DNA from: Porcincola sp945869225
GTDB lineage: Bacteria > Bacillota > Clostridia > Lachnospirales > Lachnospiraceae
Direction: 5' to 3'
DNA length: 64,000 nt
Assembly: GCF_052118625.1 (NCBI RefSeq)
Contig: NZ_JBQKGW010000015.1
Span: 10,084-74,083 of the forward strand
Shown here: piece after piece, positions 17,847 to 25,112 of the stretch
Layout of the letters: each line of letters opens with the position of its first letter
How positions within the stretch are numbered: position 1 is the first letter of the stretch
Notes under the pieces: model-generated
What the model was told of the DNA's origin: nothing
What the model saw: the letters and a program-made list of their open reading frames with translations, nothing else
The model's database searches: none
Position numbers and translations under genes: made by a program

Positions 17847-18415
17847 TGAATTATGTCGTGTTCGCGGTTGAAGCCGCCCTCATCAGCAACATTGCGCTGA
17901 GCTATTTCCTTGGACTGTCTCCATTTCCGGAGATCGGGAAGAACAAAAAGCAGACGTGCGTCGGTGCGCTGGCGATGGTTATTGTGATGACGCTTTCCAG
18001 CCTCATCTGCGGGGTGATATACCGTTATATCCTGGTTCCGGCAAATGCTGAGCAGGTAAAGACTCTTGTATTCGTAGTGGTCATCCTTGCGGCATCCGGA
18101 CTGCTTGCGCTGCTTCTTCGAAAGCGGACTGATGCGCTGGAAGCGGGAAAGCCGTTTCCTGTTCTGGCGGTCAATACGGCTGTGCTTGGTACGGTACTGG
18201 TCATCGTACAGAATGACTACAGTGTTCTGAATGGAACGTTTTACGGATTCATGGCAGCTGTGGGATATCTGATTGTCATTGCAATGCTGTCGGCAATCGA
18301 CGATGAGCTGAAATACAGTGATGTACCGAAGTCCTTCAGAGGGGTTCCGATTCTCCTTGTAGCAGCAGGACTGATGGCCATTGCATTTCACGGGATTGAG
18401 GTTCTTGGCGGCTGA
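17843..18415 (+). CDS. rnfA: Rnf complex subunit RnfA
   Basis: A 190-residue six-helix membrane subunit paired with RnfE. It shows the family features ALISNIALSYFLGLSPFPEIG near the start (key part NIALSYFLGL), LAVNTAVLGTVL with the membrane-embedded polar residue, and AMLSAIDDEL-KYSDVPKSFRG at the end. In E. coli and V. cholerae homologues RnfA and RnfE share a cysteine-coordinated iron site; here the usual RnfA Cys position near the N-terminus is not obvious. No rnfB follows; the next gene is the repetitive lipoprotein with its own promoter. Confidence 0.92.
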   Translation: MMNYVVFAVEAALISNIALSYFLGLSPFPEIGKNKKQTCVGALAMVIVMTLSSLICGVIYRYILVPANAEQVKTLVFVVVILAASGLLALLLRKRTDALEAGKPFPVLAVNTAVLGTVLVIVQNDYSVLNGTFYGFMAAVGYLIVIAMLSAIDDELKYSDVPKSFRGVPILLVAAGLMAIAFHGIEVLGG

Positions 18416-18425
18416 TAAACTGCAA

Positions 18426-18454
18426 TTGATTTTCGGCGAAATGTATGGAATAAT
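18426..18454 (+). promoter_or_regulatory. candidate promoter for repetitive lipoprotein
   Basis: TTGATT (18426-18431), a 17-base spacer and AATAAT (18449-18454) lie right after rnfA. They would give the lipoprotein its own transcript in addition to read-through from rnf. The -10 is only moderate. Confidence 0.5.
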
Positions 18455-18517
18455 ATACAGGATAGATGCAGGTTCTAATAGGAACTGTACCAGAAGAAAA
18501 CAGGAGGTTTGTGCATT

Positions 18518-20137
18518 ATGAAGAATCGTATTGTAGCAGCTGTTCTTGCTGTCATGGTAGCCGGAGCGCTGACTGCGTGCAGCAGCGGTTCCAAGACAGA
18601 GTCGACAACACAGACGACTGCACAGGCAACAACGCAGGCTGCGAAGGAAACCCAGGCGAAGACGACTGAGGCGAAGCCAGCAGCTGAGACAAAGACATCC
18701 GAGGCAAAGACGACCGAGGCGAAAGCAACCGAGGCAAAGACAACCGAGGCAAAGACGACTGAGGCGAAAGCAACCGAGGCAAAGACGACCGAGGCGAAGG
18801 AAACTGAGACGAAGGCAACCGAGGCAAAGACGACCGAGGCGAAGGAAACTGAGACGAAGGTAACCGAGGCAAAGACGACCGAGGCGAAGACAACCGAGGC
18901 AAAGACAACTGAGGCTGCTGAGACGGAGGCTGAGAAGAAGCTTCCGGAGGAGGCTCAGTACACGATCTATAACCAGACCGGTGAGAAGGTTACGGAGATC
19001 AAGTTCACACGCAACGACACCGGAAAGGTTGCGCTTGACGAGAAGAGCGGACTGGCTGACGGCGCATCCACTGTCCTCAAGATCAAGAAGGATTCGACTG
19101 TCACAGACAAGACATCCTTTACCTTCTCCTTCACGACGGAGGGCGGATATACGGCAGAGTACAAGACCCTCGGATTCGAGGTTGCTCCGATGACCCTGAT
19201 CGCAGAGGACGCAAAGAGCGGCGCAACTCCGTTCAAGTTTGAGGCTCCGGCTGAGGGCGTTTCCACCGAGGCGTCCACCGAGGCGTCTACCGAGGCTGAG
19301 AAGGCAGCTGAGGCAAAGACAACCGAGAAGGCAACTGAAGCAAAGGCAACTGAGAAGGCGACCGAGAAGGCAACTGAGAAGGCGACCGAGAAGGCAACTG
19401 AGAAGGCAGCGGGAGCTGTGGAGACGGAAGCTGCAACGGAGGCAGAGAAAGAGAAGAAGAAACTTCCGGACAAGGCAGAGTACACGTTCAACAATAAGAC
19501 TGGCGAGCAGGTTACGGAGATTAAGCTGGTGGACAATACGTCCAAGAAGGTTGTAGAGGACCTGAAGGACGGACTGGAAGACGGCAAGTCCGTTAAGGTT
19601 TCCATCAAAAAGGACAGCAGCATCACGGACAAGACTTCCTATACGCTGACCTTCACCACAAAGAGCGGGTACAAGGCAGAGTACAAGACCCTTGGCTTCG
19701 AGGTTGCAGGAATCAACTTGATCGCAGAAGATGCAAAGAGCGGCGCAACGCCGATCGAGTTTGTTCCGGAAGCTGAGACCGAGGCAGAGACTGAGGCTGC
19801 AACGGAGGCAGAGGAAGAGAAGAAGGAACTTCCGGACAAGGCAGAGTATACCTTCAACAATGCGACCGGTGAGAAGGTCACAGAGATCAAGCTGGTCGAC
19901 AATACATCCAAGAAGGTTGTAGAGGATCTGAAGGACGGACTGGAAGACGGCAAGACTGTGAAGGTCTCCATCGACAAGGACAGCAGCATTACGGACAAGA
20001 CTTCCTACACGCTGACATTCACCACGAAGAGCGGGTATAAGGCTGAGTACAAGACACTTGGCTTTGAGGTTGCGACCATCAAGCTGATCTCTGAAGATGC
20101 GAAGAGCGGTGCAACACCGATCGAGTTCGAGAAGTAA
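18518..20137 (+). CDS. three-domain repetitive lipoprotein with SGAT motifs, candidate flavoprotein
   Basis: A 539-residue surface lipoprotein. The signal peptide ends in the lipobox LTAC-SSG. Residues about 55-140 are a Thr/Glu/Ala/Lys pentapeptide repeat. Three homologous beta-rich domains follow (about 141-243, 315-418 and 438-539), joined by further TEK/TEA linkers. Every domain ends in EDAKSGATP, with Thr237, Thr411 and Thr533 in the SGAT. This matches the D-x-x-S-G-A-T pattern that ApbE modifies with FMN, and RnfD nearby has DAVSTATP. Domains 2 and 3 are nearly identical; domain 1 has diverged yet keeps the motif. I do not recognise the domain as the classical FMN-binding fold. A good AGGAGG site precedes ATG 18518. 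Flavinylation is inference. Confidence 0.75.
   Translation: MKNRIVAAVLAVMVAGALTACSSGSKTESTTQTTAQATTQAAKETQAKTTEAKPAAETKTSEAKTTEAKATEAKTTEAKTTEAKATEAKTTEAKETETKATEAKTTEAKETETKVTEAKTTEAKTTEAKTTEAAETEAEKKLPEEAQYTIYNQTGEKVTEIKFTRNDTGKVALDEKSGLADGASTVLKIKKDSTVTDKTSFTFSFTTEGGYTAEYKTLGFEVAPMTLIAEDAKSGATPFKFEAPAEGVSTEASTEASTEAEKAAEAKTTEKATEAKATEKATEKATEKATEKATEKAAGAVETEAATEAEKEKKKLPDKAEYTFNNKTGEQVTEIKLVDNTSKKVVEDLKDGLEDGKSVKVSIKKDSSITDKTSYTLTFTTKSGYKAEYKTLGFEVAGINLIAEDAKSGATPIEFVPEAETEAETEAATEAEEEKKELPDKAEYTFNNATGEKVTEIKLVDNTSKKVVEDLKDGLEDGKTVKVSIDKDSSITDKTSYTLTFTTKSGYKAEYKTLGFEVATIKLISEDAKSGATPIEFEK
18698..18916 (+). repeat. 15-bp tandem repeats coding TEAKT/TEAKA pentapeptides
   Basis: About 14.6 copies of a 15-bp unit encode T-E-A-K-T/A/E, with some TETK variants. 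They form the stalk between the lipid anchor and the first domain. A related but less regular array (STEA, TEKA) lies near 19255-19450 between domains 1 and 2. Confidence 0.9.
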
Positions 20138-20203
20138 ACTATCCGGAGCAATAAAGAAACAGGCATCTCAGCCTGGAGACTTCAGGCTGACCGGCGTTAT
20201 AGA

Positions 20204-20239
20204 ATCCTGCGGGAATTGTTCATCCCGCAGGATTTTTTT
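20204..20239 (+). terminator. Rho-independent terminator
   Basis: An 11-bp perfect stem (20204-20214 with 20223-20233), an 8-base loop and seven T end the lipoprotein/rnf transcript. A smaller 7-bp hairpin (TCAGCCT/AGGCTGA, 20168-20190) precedes it. The 308-base gap 20138-20445 otherwise holds the metal-regulon promoter and operator. Confidence 0.9.
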
Positions 20240-20267
20240 GTCAGAGAGTACCTGAAAGAAATAAGAA

Positions 20268-20296
20268 TTGACACAGCGGGAATGTAGTCGTATAGT
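20268..20296 (+). promoter_or_regulatory. promoter of metal-resistance operon
   Basis: TTGACA (20268-20273), 17 bases, then TATAGT (20291-20296) is close to consensus. The operator begins at the next base, so repressor binding would cover the start of transcription. Confidence 0.8.
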
Positions 20297-20324
20297 AAAC
20301 ATATGAACAGATGCTCATATGTTT
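20297..20324 (+). promoter_or_regulatory. ArsR/SmtB-type operator
   Basis: A perfect 10-bp inverted repeat (AAACATATGA at 20297-20306, TCATATGTTT at 20315-20324) with an 8-base centre. Shape and ATATGA core fit the imperfect 12-2-12 operators of the SmtB/CadC/CzrA group. It abuts the -10 and lies about 120 bases before the repressor gene, consistent with autoregulation by metal-sensitive derepression. Confidence 0.8.
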
Positions 20325-20445
20325 GTGAAAACATTCTGATACACAGGAGAGCAATACAGGAGAGCAGAGAAGCAGAGCAGGCATGCCGTTCAGAAAGGAA
20401 CGCCGGTGGTGCTGTCTGTAGAAAAATAGAGAGGGAAGGGAGGAG

Positions 20446-20814
20446 ATGAAGATGGCGGAGTGCGATGTGGATCTGTGTGAGGTCCGGGAGGTTCACCAGG
20501 AAAAGGTTTCAGAGATTACGGCGAAGATGCCGGAGGAGGATGAGCTTTACGACCTGGCGGAACTGTTCAAGGTGTTCGGGGACTCGACTAGGATGAGAAT
20601 CCTGTTTGCCCTGTTTGAGGCGGATATCTGCGTATGTGACCTCGCGCAGGCGCTTGGAATGACACAGTCGGCGGTTTCACACCAGCTGCGGATTCTGCGG
20701 CAGGCCAGGCTTGTTAGCAGCAGACGGGAAGGAAAGCAGGTTATTTATTTCCTGACAGATGAGCATGTCAGGACGATCATCGACAAGGGAAGAGAGCATA
20801 TTGAGGAAGACTGA
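20446..20814 (+). CDS. ArsR/SmtB-family metal-sensing repressor
   Basis: A 122-residue winged-helix repressor. It has the N-terminal cysteines CDVDLC, the helix ELFKVFGDSTRMRIL, the alpha-3 metal motif DICVCDLAQAL typical of CadC/ArsR-like sensors, and the recognition helix TQSAVSHQLRILRQARLV. The C-terminal His/Asp residues (DEHVRTIIDKGREH) match the alpha-5 zinc site of SmtB/CzrA proteins. An ATG six bases downstream (20452) has better spacing from AGGAG and may be the real start. It leads an operon with an HMA protein and a P1B ATPase; Zn, Cd or Pb is the likely inducer. Confidence 0.9.
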   Translation: MKMAECDVDLCEVREVHQEKVSEITAKMPEEDELYDLAELFKVFGDSTRMRILFALFEADICVCDLAQALGMTQSAVSHQLRILRQARLVSSRREGKQVIYFLTDEHVRTIIDKGREHIEED

Positions 20815-20874
20815 CGAGGAGACCGCAGGACGCCTCGGATGACATGACATGGCAGATAAAGGGGGATACAAGTG

Positions 20875-21093
20875 ATGAAGAAAAAGTTCGGGTGCGAAGT
20901 AGACTGTGCAAACTGTGCGGCAAAGCTTGAGGATGCGATCCGGAAGGTGGATGGCGTTGAAGCGTGCAGTGTCAATTTTCTGACGCAGAAACTGACATTA
21001 ACGGCTCCGGATGACCGGTTTGACGAGGTCCTTCAGGCAGTTGTGAAAAAGGCAAAGCACATCGAGCCGGACACTGTGATCCATATCGGCTGA
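20875..21093 (+). CDS. stand-alone heavy-metal-associated (HMA) domain protein
   Basis: A 72-residue ferredoxin-like metal-binding domain. Its site is CEVDCANC, with the DCxxC form seen in the N-terminal domains of Zn/Cd/Pb ATPases rather than the MxCxxC copper form. It is the size of one HMA domain and lies 15 bases before an ATPase that lacks this domain, so it seems to be the ATPase regulatory domain carried as a separate chaperone. GGGGGATACA precedes the ATG. Confidence 0.88.
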   Translation: MKKKFGCEVDCANCAAKLEDAIRKVDGVEACSVNFLTQKLTLTAPDDRFDEVLQAVVKKAKHIEPDTVIHIG

Positions 21094-21108
21094 GAAAAGG
21101 GGACGGAC

Positions 21109-23046
21109 ATGACGAAGAAGGAGCATCGGACACTTATCCGGATTATTGTGACGCTGATCTGGTTCGCTGCTTTGCTGGCAACAGACCACGCAGGACTTCT
21201 GAGAGGAGCCGGGACGTATGGAAGATTTCTGCTATACTTTCTGCCTTATCTGCTGATCGGCTATGACGTATTGCTGAAGGCACTGAGGAATATCATCCGG
21301 GGACAGGTGTTTGACGAGCATTTTCTGATGATGATCGCAACCTTTGCAGCCTTCGGACTTGGTCTGATGGGGGATGAGGCTTATTCAGAGGCCCTTGCAG
21401 TCATGCTGTTCTATCAGATCGGGGAATTGTTCCAGGATGTTGCGGTTGGGAAGTCCAGAAAATCAATTGCCGACATGATGAGCATCGCCCCTGAGAGTGC
21501 GAATGTCGAGCGGAACGGCAGGGTTGAGGTCGTGGATCCGGAGGAAGCTCATATCGGGGATATCCTGCTGATTAAGGCGGGTGAGAAGGTGCCGCTGGAT
21601 GGAACTGTCATTGAAGGAGAATCCTACCTGAATACAGCTGCGCTGACAGGTGAGTCGGTGCCGCGCCGCGTAAAGGCGGGGGATCCGGTCATTTCCGGCT
21701 GCGTGAACGGAGAGGGGACGCTCCGGGTGCGTGTGGAAAAGGAGTATGAGGACTCCACGGTTGCGCGGATTCTGGATCTGGTGGAGAATGCGAGTTCCAG
21801 AAAGGCACGCCTGGAAAACTTTATCACAAGGTTTGCACGCGTCTATACGCCGGTTGTCACGATCGGTGCAGTCCTGCTGGCTGTGCTTCCTCCGCTTTTT
21901 CACATCGGAGGTCTGACATATGCGGACTCAATCAGAAGGGCCTGCAATTTCCTGATTGTCTCATGCCCCTGCGCACTTGTCATTTCGGTGCCCCTCGGCT
22001 TTTTCGGCGGGATCGGCGCCTCTTCGAAGATCGGTGTGCTGGTTAAGGGAAGCAATTACCTGGAGGCTGCATCCGGTCTGTCAACGCTTGTCTTTGACAA
22101 GACGGGGACGCTGACAAAGGGAGAGTTCCGGGTGCAGAAGGTTGTTCCGTCTGCCGGGGAATCCGACACTCAGAATCTGCTTGGCACTCCTGAGGAGGCG
22201 CAGCGCAGGCTTCTTGAGACTGCGGCATTGGGAGAGAGCTATTCCAATCACCCGATTGCACGGTCGATCCGGGAGGCTTTGGGTGAGAATACAAGTCTTG
22301 ACACCGCAAGAGTGACAGATGCAAAGGAGGCTGCAGGACATGGAATCGAAGCGCTTCTGGATGGCAAGAAGCTTCTGATTGGAAACCTGTCGCTCATGAC
22401 ATCGAATCATATCGACGCAAAGCCGGCAGAAGAGCCGGGGACCATCATCTATACAGCACTGGACGGTCATTACCTGGGATATATCGTGATCAGCGACACG
22501 GTGAAGGAAGGCGCGAAGGAAGCCATCCGGGAGATCAAGGAAGCCGGTGTATCCAAGACGGTGATGCTGACCGGAGACAGGAAAGGTGCGGCTGTTCAGG
22601 TCGCAGAGACGCTTGGAATCGACGATGTTCACAGCGACCTTCTTCCGGCAGACAAGGTTTCGGAGGTTGAAAAGCTGATTGCAGAAGCCGGAAAAGCCGG
22701 CGGAAAGCTCGGGTTTGTCGGTGACGGGATCAACGACGCACCGGTTCTGATGCGGGCGGATGTCGGGTTCGCCATGGGAGCTCTTGGCAGTGACGCGGCG
22801 ATTGAGGCTGCGGATATTGTCCTTATGGATGACGATATCCGGAAGATTGCGAAGGTGATCCGGATTGCCAGAAAGACGATGCGGATTGTGAAATCTAACG
22901 TTGTGTTTGCGATAGCAGTCAAGCTGCTGATTCTGGCGCTCTCCGTCTTTGGGCTGGCTTCCATGTGGGCGGCTGTCTTCGGGGATGTTGGCGTCGCGAT
23001 TCTCTGCATTCTGAATTCCATGCGGACACTGCATGAGTCACGCTGA
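21109..23046 (+). CDS. P1B-type heavy-metal-exporting ATPase
   Basis: A 645-residue P-type ATPase for soft divalent metals. The metal path motif is SCPCALVIS (CPC near residue 287). The phosphorylation site is DKTGTLT, the actuator motif TGESVP, the nucleotide-domain motif SNHPIA, and the hinge GDGINDAP. The protein begins directly at the first membrane helix, with no N-terminal HMA, which is encoded by the preceding gene. The set ArsR–HMA–ATPase points to zinc, cadmium or lead efflux. Confidence 0.93.
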   Translation: MTKKEHRTLIRIIVTLIWFAALLATDHAGLLRGAGTYGRFLLYFLPYLLIGYDVLLKALRNIIRGQVFDEHFLMMIATFAAFGLGLMGDEAYSEALAVMLFYQIGELFQDVAVGKSRKSIADMMSIAPESANVERNGRVEVVDPEEAHIGDILLIKAGEKVPLDGTVIEGESYLNTAALTGESVPRRVKAGDPVISGCVNGEGTLRVRVEKEYEDSTVARILDLVENASSRKARLENFITRFARVYTPVVTIGAVLLAVLPPLFHIGGLTYADSIRRACNFLIVSCPCALVISVPLGFFGGIGASSKIGVLVKGSNYLEAASGLSTLVFDKTGTLTKGEFRVQKVVPSAGESDTQNLLGTPEEAQRRLLETAALGESYSNHPIARSIREALGENTSLDTARVTDAKEAAGHGIEALLDGKKLLIGNLSLMTSNHIDAKPAEEPGTIIYTALDGHYLGYIVISDTVKEGAKEAIREIKEAGVSKTVMLTGDRKGAAVQVAETLGIDDVHSDLLPADKVSEVEKLIAEAGKAGGKLGFVGDGINDAPVLMRADVGFAMGALGSDAAIEAADIVLMDDDIRKIAKVIRIARKTMRIVKSNVVFAIAVKLLILALSVFGLASMWAAVFGDVGVAILCILNSMRTLHESR

Positions 23047-23050
23047 GAAT

Positions 23051-23095
23051 ATGCCCTTCCGGTTGGCATGGGTCATCCGGAGGGGCATTCTTGTT
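23051..23095 (+). terminator. Rho-independent terminator
   Basis: A 12-bp stem (23051-23062 with 23077-23088, one G-U) and a T-rich tail follow directly after the ATPase stop. Confidence 0.75.
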
Positions 23096-23103
23096 GAAGG
23101 TGG

Positions 23104-23148
23104 GCCAGAAGCATGATGCATGCTTGCTTGTATATCATGGCTTCTGGC
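23104..23148. repeat. intergenic palindromic repeat, copy A
   Basis: A 45-base imperfect palindrome (GCCAGAAGC ... GCTTCTGGC arms, inner ATGAT/ATCAT) that matches the element at 60495-60540 at all but about seven positions. Both copies stand between genes just after a terminator. It is unlike a terminator itself because no T-run follows. Confidence 0.7.
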
Positions 23149-23157
23149 GACCGGGCA

Positions 23158-23180
23158 TCATCGGGTGCGGAGTACGAGAT
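23158..23180. repeat. short intergenic motif shared with 29291
   Basis: TCATCGGGTGCGG followed by AGTACGAGAT; the copy at 29291-29313 differs at two of 23 positions. Both are intergenic. Function unknown. The rest of this 248-base gap (23047-23294) holds the terminator and repeat A. Confidence 0.4.
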
Positions 23181-23294
23181 AAAGGCGACTTGAAGAATGG
23201 CAGAAACACTGCTATGATGCAAAACGGTATGTTTGACAAGGGTGAACGATGTGACAGGTGATCGCAGGTGCGGGAGCCTGCGGGGGAGCATTTG

Positions 23295-24002
23295 ATGAGC
23301 AGTGAAATGAAGAGAAGAATCCTGATGACGATCGCAGGGGTCTGCATCTGTGGACTGAGTGTCGGGATGTTCAGTTTTTCGGATCTGGGTCTTGACCCGT
23401 TTCAGGTCTTCGCACATGGGACCTGGCATCTGGTGCATATGGGATTTGGAACCTTCTATGCGCTGGTGAACATCGTGCTCCTCGTACTCATTTTTTTCGT
23501 GAACCGGCGTAAGATCGGGCTTGGGACGGTCATCAATCTGTTTGGAGTCGGCTATATGGCAGAATTCTCGGAGTGGGTGATTCGTCATTTCGTCCATACG
23601 GAGTCATTTGGTGTCCGCTTTCTGTTCCTGGTTCTGGGAATTGTGGTGATGTGCCTGTCCTCCGCCATCTACTTTACGGCAGACCTCGGGGTTTCAACCT
23701 ATGATGCCATCGCACTTACAATCGCGGAGCGGACTCGTTTTCAGTTCCGGTTTATCCGGATTGCAACCGATCTTGTCTGTGTGGTGACCGGCTGGGTGGT
23801 TCTGGATCTGACAAGGCTGTCGAGCTTTCCGAAGGGCGGATCTGCCCTGCAGATTCTCATGTGGTCGCTCGGCGGGACGGTCGGTGTCGGGACGATCATC
23901 ACGGCATTCTTCATGGGGCCGCTGATCGCTTATTTTAACAGGAAGGTCGCAGAGCCGATGCGGTACGGCAGACAATCAGGTGCGGCAGGCGCGGGATCCT
24001 GA
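23295..24002 (+). CDS. YczE/YitT-like membrane protein
   Basis: A 235-residue membrane protein with five helices, of the YczE family (related to YitT/DUF161 proteins). Conserved parts are GLSVGMFSFSDLGLDPFQVF near the N-terminus (first 20 residues) and FTADLGVSTYDAIAL after helix 4; these two similar loops suggest an internal duplication. GGGGAG precedes ATG 23295. It stands alone between the metal operon and the dehydrogenase. Function of the family is not established; transport or regulation of surface compounds has been proposed. Confidence 0.75.
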   Translation: MSSEMKRRILMTIAGVCICGLSVGMFSFSDLGLDPFQVFAHGTWHLVHMGFGTFYALVNIVLLVLIFFVNRRKIGLGTVINLFGVGYMAEFSEWVIRHFVHTESFGVRFLFLVLGIVVMCLSSAIYFTADLGVSTYDAIALTIAERTRFQFRFIRIATDLVCVVTGWVVLDLTRLSSFPKGGSALQILMWSLGGTVGVGTIITAFFMGPLIAYFNRKVAEPMRYGRQSGAAGAGS

Positions 24003-24086
24003 CGGGAACAGACGGGCCTGAAATAGGAACGGCGCTGATGCGGATGCTGCCGGAGGGCAGGGTTGACAGAAAGGAGTGACTGAACG

Positions 24087-25070
24087 ATGAAGATTATGTT
24101 TTATTCACTGAGGCCGTTTGATGAACTTTCATATGCGGAGAAGTTCAGCAAACAGTACGGGATTGATTTTGCCTGGACGGCGGATTACCCGAATCCGGAC
24201 AATATTAAGCTCGCTGAGGGATGTGACGCAGTCAGTTCGACACCCTGCGATATGAGCGCAAAGTATATCGACGCATTCCATGATCTTGGGGTGAAATACC
24301 TGCCCTGCCGCAGCATTGGATATGATCACATCGACATGAATGAAGCCCGGAAGCTCGGCATGAAGGTTTCCAACGTGAGCTATGCTCCTGGAGGAGTCGC
24401 GAACTATGCCATCATGATGATGCTGATGCTCCTGCGGAAGATGATGCCGATCATGAAACGGGCTGAGATTCAGGATTACCATCTGAAGGGGAAGATGGGG
24501 AGAGACATCTCGAACTGTACGGTCGGTGTGATCGGAACCGGTCGGATCGGACGTACCGTGATTCGCTCGTTATCAGGCTTCGGCTGCCGGATTCTGGCAT
24601 ATGATCCTTATCCGAACGAGGAGGTCAGGAAGTATGCGTCCTATGTTTCGGCTGACGAGCTGCTGGCTCAGTCCGATATCATCACGCTTCATGCGCCGGC
24701 CAGCGAAGCCAACTATCATATCCTGAACCGGGAAGCCTTCGGTAAATGCAAGGACGGTGTCCTGATCGTTAATGCGGCGCGCGGCACGCTGATTGATACC
24801 GCGGCACTGATCAGTGCGTTGGAGAGCGGGAAGGTCGGAGGAGCAGGCCTTGATGTCCTGGAGCATGAGGCCGGGCTGTACTATTACAACCGGGAAGGCG
24901 ATGTTATCCGCAACGATGAGATGAGCATCCTTCGTTCATTTCCGAACGTGATCCTCTCCCCGCATACTGCGTTCTACACCGATGACGCGGTGGAGTCCAT
25001 GGTAAATGGAATCTTTGAGAGTGTCAGCTGCTGGGCGAGAGGGGTTGAGAACCCGCACGAGGTGCACTGA
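24087..25070 (+). CDS. D-2-hydroxyacid dehydrogenase (D-lactate dehydrogenase-like)
   Basis: A 327-residue NAD-dependent dehydrogenase that reduces 2-keto acids to D-2-hydroxy acids. It has the nucleotide-binding GVIGTGRIGRT, the substrate Arg in NAARGTLID, the Glu in LEHEAGLYY, and the catalytic His in SPHTAFYT. The EHEAGLYYYNREGD region resembles VanH and fermentative D-LDH/hydroxyisocaproate dehydrogenases rather than phosphoglycerate dehydrogenase. AAAGGAGTG precedes the ATG. It lies 42 bases before an aminotransferase, so amino acid to keto acid to hydroxy acid conversion is a reasonable joint role. Confidence 0.88.
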   Translation: MKIMFYSLRPFDELSYAEKFSKQYGIDFAWTADYPNPDNIKLAEGCDAVSSTPCDMSAKYIDAFHDLGVKYLPCRSIGYDHIDMNEARKLGMKVSNVSYAPGGVANYAIMMMLMLLRKMMPIMKRAEIQDYHLKGKMGRDISNCTVGVIGTGRIGRTVIRSLSGFGCRILAYDPYPNEEVRKYASYVSADELLAQSDIITLHAPASEANYHILNREAFGKCKDGVLIVNAARGTLIDTAALISALESGKVGGAGLDVLEHEAGLYYYNREGDVIRNDEMSILRSFPNVILSPHTAFYTDDAVESMVNGIFESVSCWARGVENPHEVH

Positions 25071-25112
25071 ACACGAAGAAACAGGTATACACAGGGCTTG
25101 AGGAGGATGAAT

